From Scatosoma sp045613545 (GTDB lineage: Bacteria; Bacillota; Clostridia; Christensenellales; Borkfalkiaceae): a stretch of DNA of 64,000 nucleotides. Every line of letters begins with the position of its first letter. Within the stretch, counting starts at the first letter, position 1. This document shows positions 63,137-64,000 of this stretch, piece by piece. A program made the position numbers and the translations under genes. Location: contig JAZLBD010000009.1 of assembly GCA_045613545.1 (NCBI GenBank), forward strand, positions 175,693 through 239,692. The letters are read 5' to 3'. The notes under the pieces are model-generated. The model searched no databases, was not told the origin of the DNA, and saw only the letters and a program-made list of their open reading frames with translations.

Positions 63137-63823
63137 TCATATATTAGTTTTATTGTTAAATTTTGCTTCTCTAAACCTCATAATGTAATCTCTATCATTT
63201 TTAGATATTGAAAAAGAAATCTTGTTTTCTCTTATTTTATATATCTCATCAATCATAGAAAAAATTGCTTCACTCAAAATTGCATTTAGTGCATCATTTC
63301 CAACACGGTTAGCATAATTTTTTATAGCACTTAAATTCATTTTAACACCGTTAAATGTGGAATATAGTTCATGTCCTTTAGCATTAGGAAAGTTTAATAG
63401 CACATCAAAATTTAGCCCTTTAACACAACTGCTTAAATCATCGACATAATACATAAAAAATTTATTATCATCGTTCAAATTCTCTAACAACAAGCATATG
63501 TCGCTTATAGTATAATTTCCATCAACATCAAATGTTCTATATTGTTTAGCAAAACTATTTAATGCTTTATGCATAATATCTTTGATGCAAATATCAAAAT
63601 TTTCTAAAAAAGCATCTATAGTCTTCTTGTCTTTATAAGCTTCTCTTTTACGATTCGACACCTCTAACAAAAATGAAACTACTATTGACACTATACCGCT
63701 GCAACCAATTGAAGCTAAGATAGTAAATATTTGACTTGAAGTATTAAAGAACAACGAAATAGCACATATAACAATTGAAACAATTAATATAATAATATAT
63801 AAAGCAATATTATTTTTTCTCAT
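63137..63823 (-). CDS. Two-TM membrane protein of unknown function
   Basis: 228 residues. Two TM helices (about residues 7-27 and 32-54) precede a soluble, mainly helical domain of about 170 residues with no known motif. A+T-rich like the rest of the island. Neighbours give no hint beyond the mobile context. Confidence 0.7.
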   Translation of the reverse strand: MRKNNIALYIIILIVSIVICAISLFFNTSSQIFTILASIGCSGIVSIVVSFLLEVSNRKREAYKDKKTIDAFLENFDICIKDIMHKALNSFAKQYRTFDVDGNYTISDICLLLENLNDDNKFFMYYVDDLSSCVKGLNFDVLLNFPNAKGHELYSTFNGVKMNLSAIKNYANRVGNDALNAILSEAIFSMIDEIYKIRENKISFSISKNDRDYIMRFREAKFNNKTNI

Positions 63824-63899
63824 AATCTATCCTCCATTACATAGTCTTTGGATTAAAAACTTTTGCAAATACATTTTTAAAATCAAATCTATTAAAACC

Positions 63900-64000
63900 C
63901 TATTCAATATCTAAAATATTGATTTTCTTTTCCTTAAGTAAGAACGCGTACGCAACAAGTGAGACAATCGCATCAAAAGCGTTCCCTATACCAAATAATA
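63900..64000 (-). CDS. C-terminus of a membrane protein (cut by window edge)
   Basis: The last 33 codons before a TAG at 63900 read ...LFGIGNAFDAIVSLVAYAFLLKEKKINILDIE. One hydrophobic helix followed by a charged end. Too little remains to name it. Confidence 0.45.
   Translation of the reverse strand, partial: LFGIGNAFDAIVSLVAYAFLLKEKKINILDIE

Overview
This window looks like the chromosome of a spore-forming, diderm-less member of the Bacillota, probably class Clostridia (an uncultured, Christensenellales-like gut lineage; this placement is an inference from gene content). The evidence is a dcw cell-wall cluster, an intact sporulation sigma factor SigK, Firmicutes-type synteny miaB-mutS-mutL-miaA-ynbB, consensus TTGACA/TATAAT promoters with strong Shine-Dalgarno sites, and a MurE carrying the DNPR motif expected for meso-diaminopimelate peptidoglycan.

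Region 1 (1-16.4 kb, almost all minus strand) is a reordered dcw cluster. Read in the direction of transcription it is murI, mraZ, rsmH, ftsL, ftsI, a PAP2 phosphatase, murE, mraY, murD, ftsW, murA, ftsQ, a small regulator/membrane-protein pair, ftsA and ftsZ (cut by the window edge). murF, murG, murC and ddl are absent from it, and terminators and internal promoters split it into several units.

Region 2 (16.4-45.8 kb) is ordinary core genome. It holds rpsT, a cupin regulator with potABCD (spermidine/putrescine import), a eukaryote-type glycogen branching enzyme, an ABC exporter, the miaB-mutS-mutL-miaA-ynbB operon, a class A PBP and a YitT protein. Next come ThiI with its cysteine desulfurase, a DUF6106-like protein, a degenerate ArgJ homologue lacking the catalytic threonine and an acyl-ACP thioesterase that appears leaderless. 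A PadR/coiled-coil/membrane fusion and an Lrp regulator close the region.

Region 3 (45.9-52.3 kb) has tRNA-Val, a KDPG aldolase, and a GGGtGRT protein with its NifU-like partner, followed by sigK. A 2.66-kb A+T-rich cassette has landed in the 3' end of the GGGtGRT gene, bounded by a perfect 91-bp direct repeat. The cassette holds a resolvase remnant, two tiny proteins (one Cys-rich), an unknown 298-aa protein and a divergent XRE regulator with matching operators in both promoters.

Region 4 (52.3 kb to the right edge) is an A+T-rich genomic island. It begins with a lone 3' half of tRNA-Arg(CCT), which marks an integration boundary and predicts the intact tRNA gene beyond the right edge. It carries an overlapping operon of three m5C DNA methyltransferases, an HNH endonuclease, a five-TM protein, a NudG-like Nudix hydrolase, an SF1 helicase and a DUF2290-like protein. 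A small controller with a palindromic operator over its own promoter precedes the operon, and a second XRE regulator sits divergent to a SLOG-family gene. This operon is the best candidate for an undescribed defence system; the 2.66-kb cassette is second.
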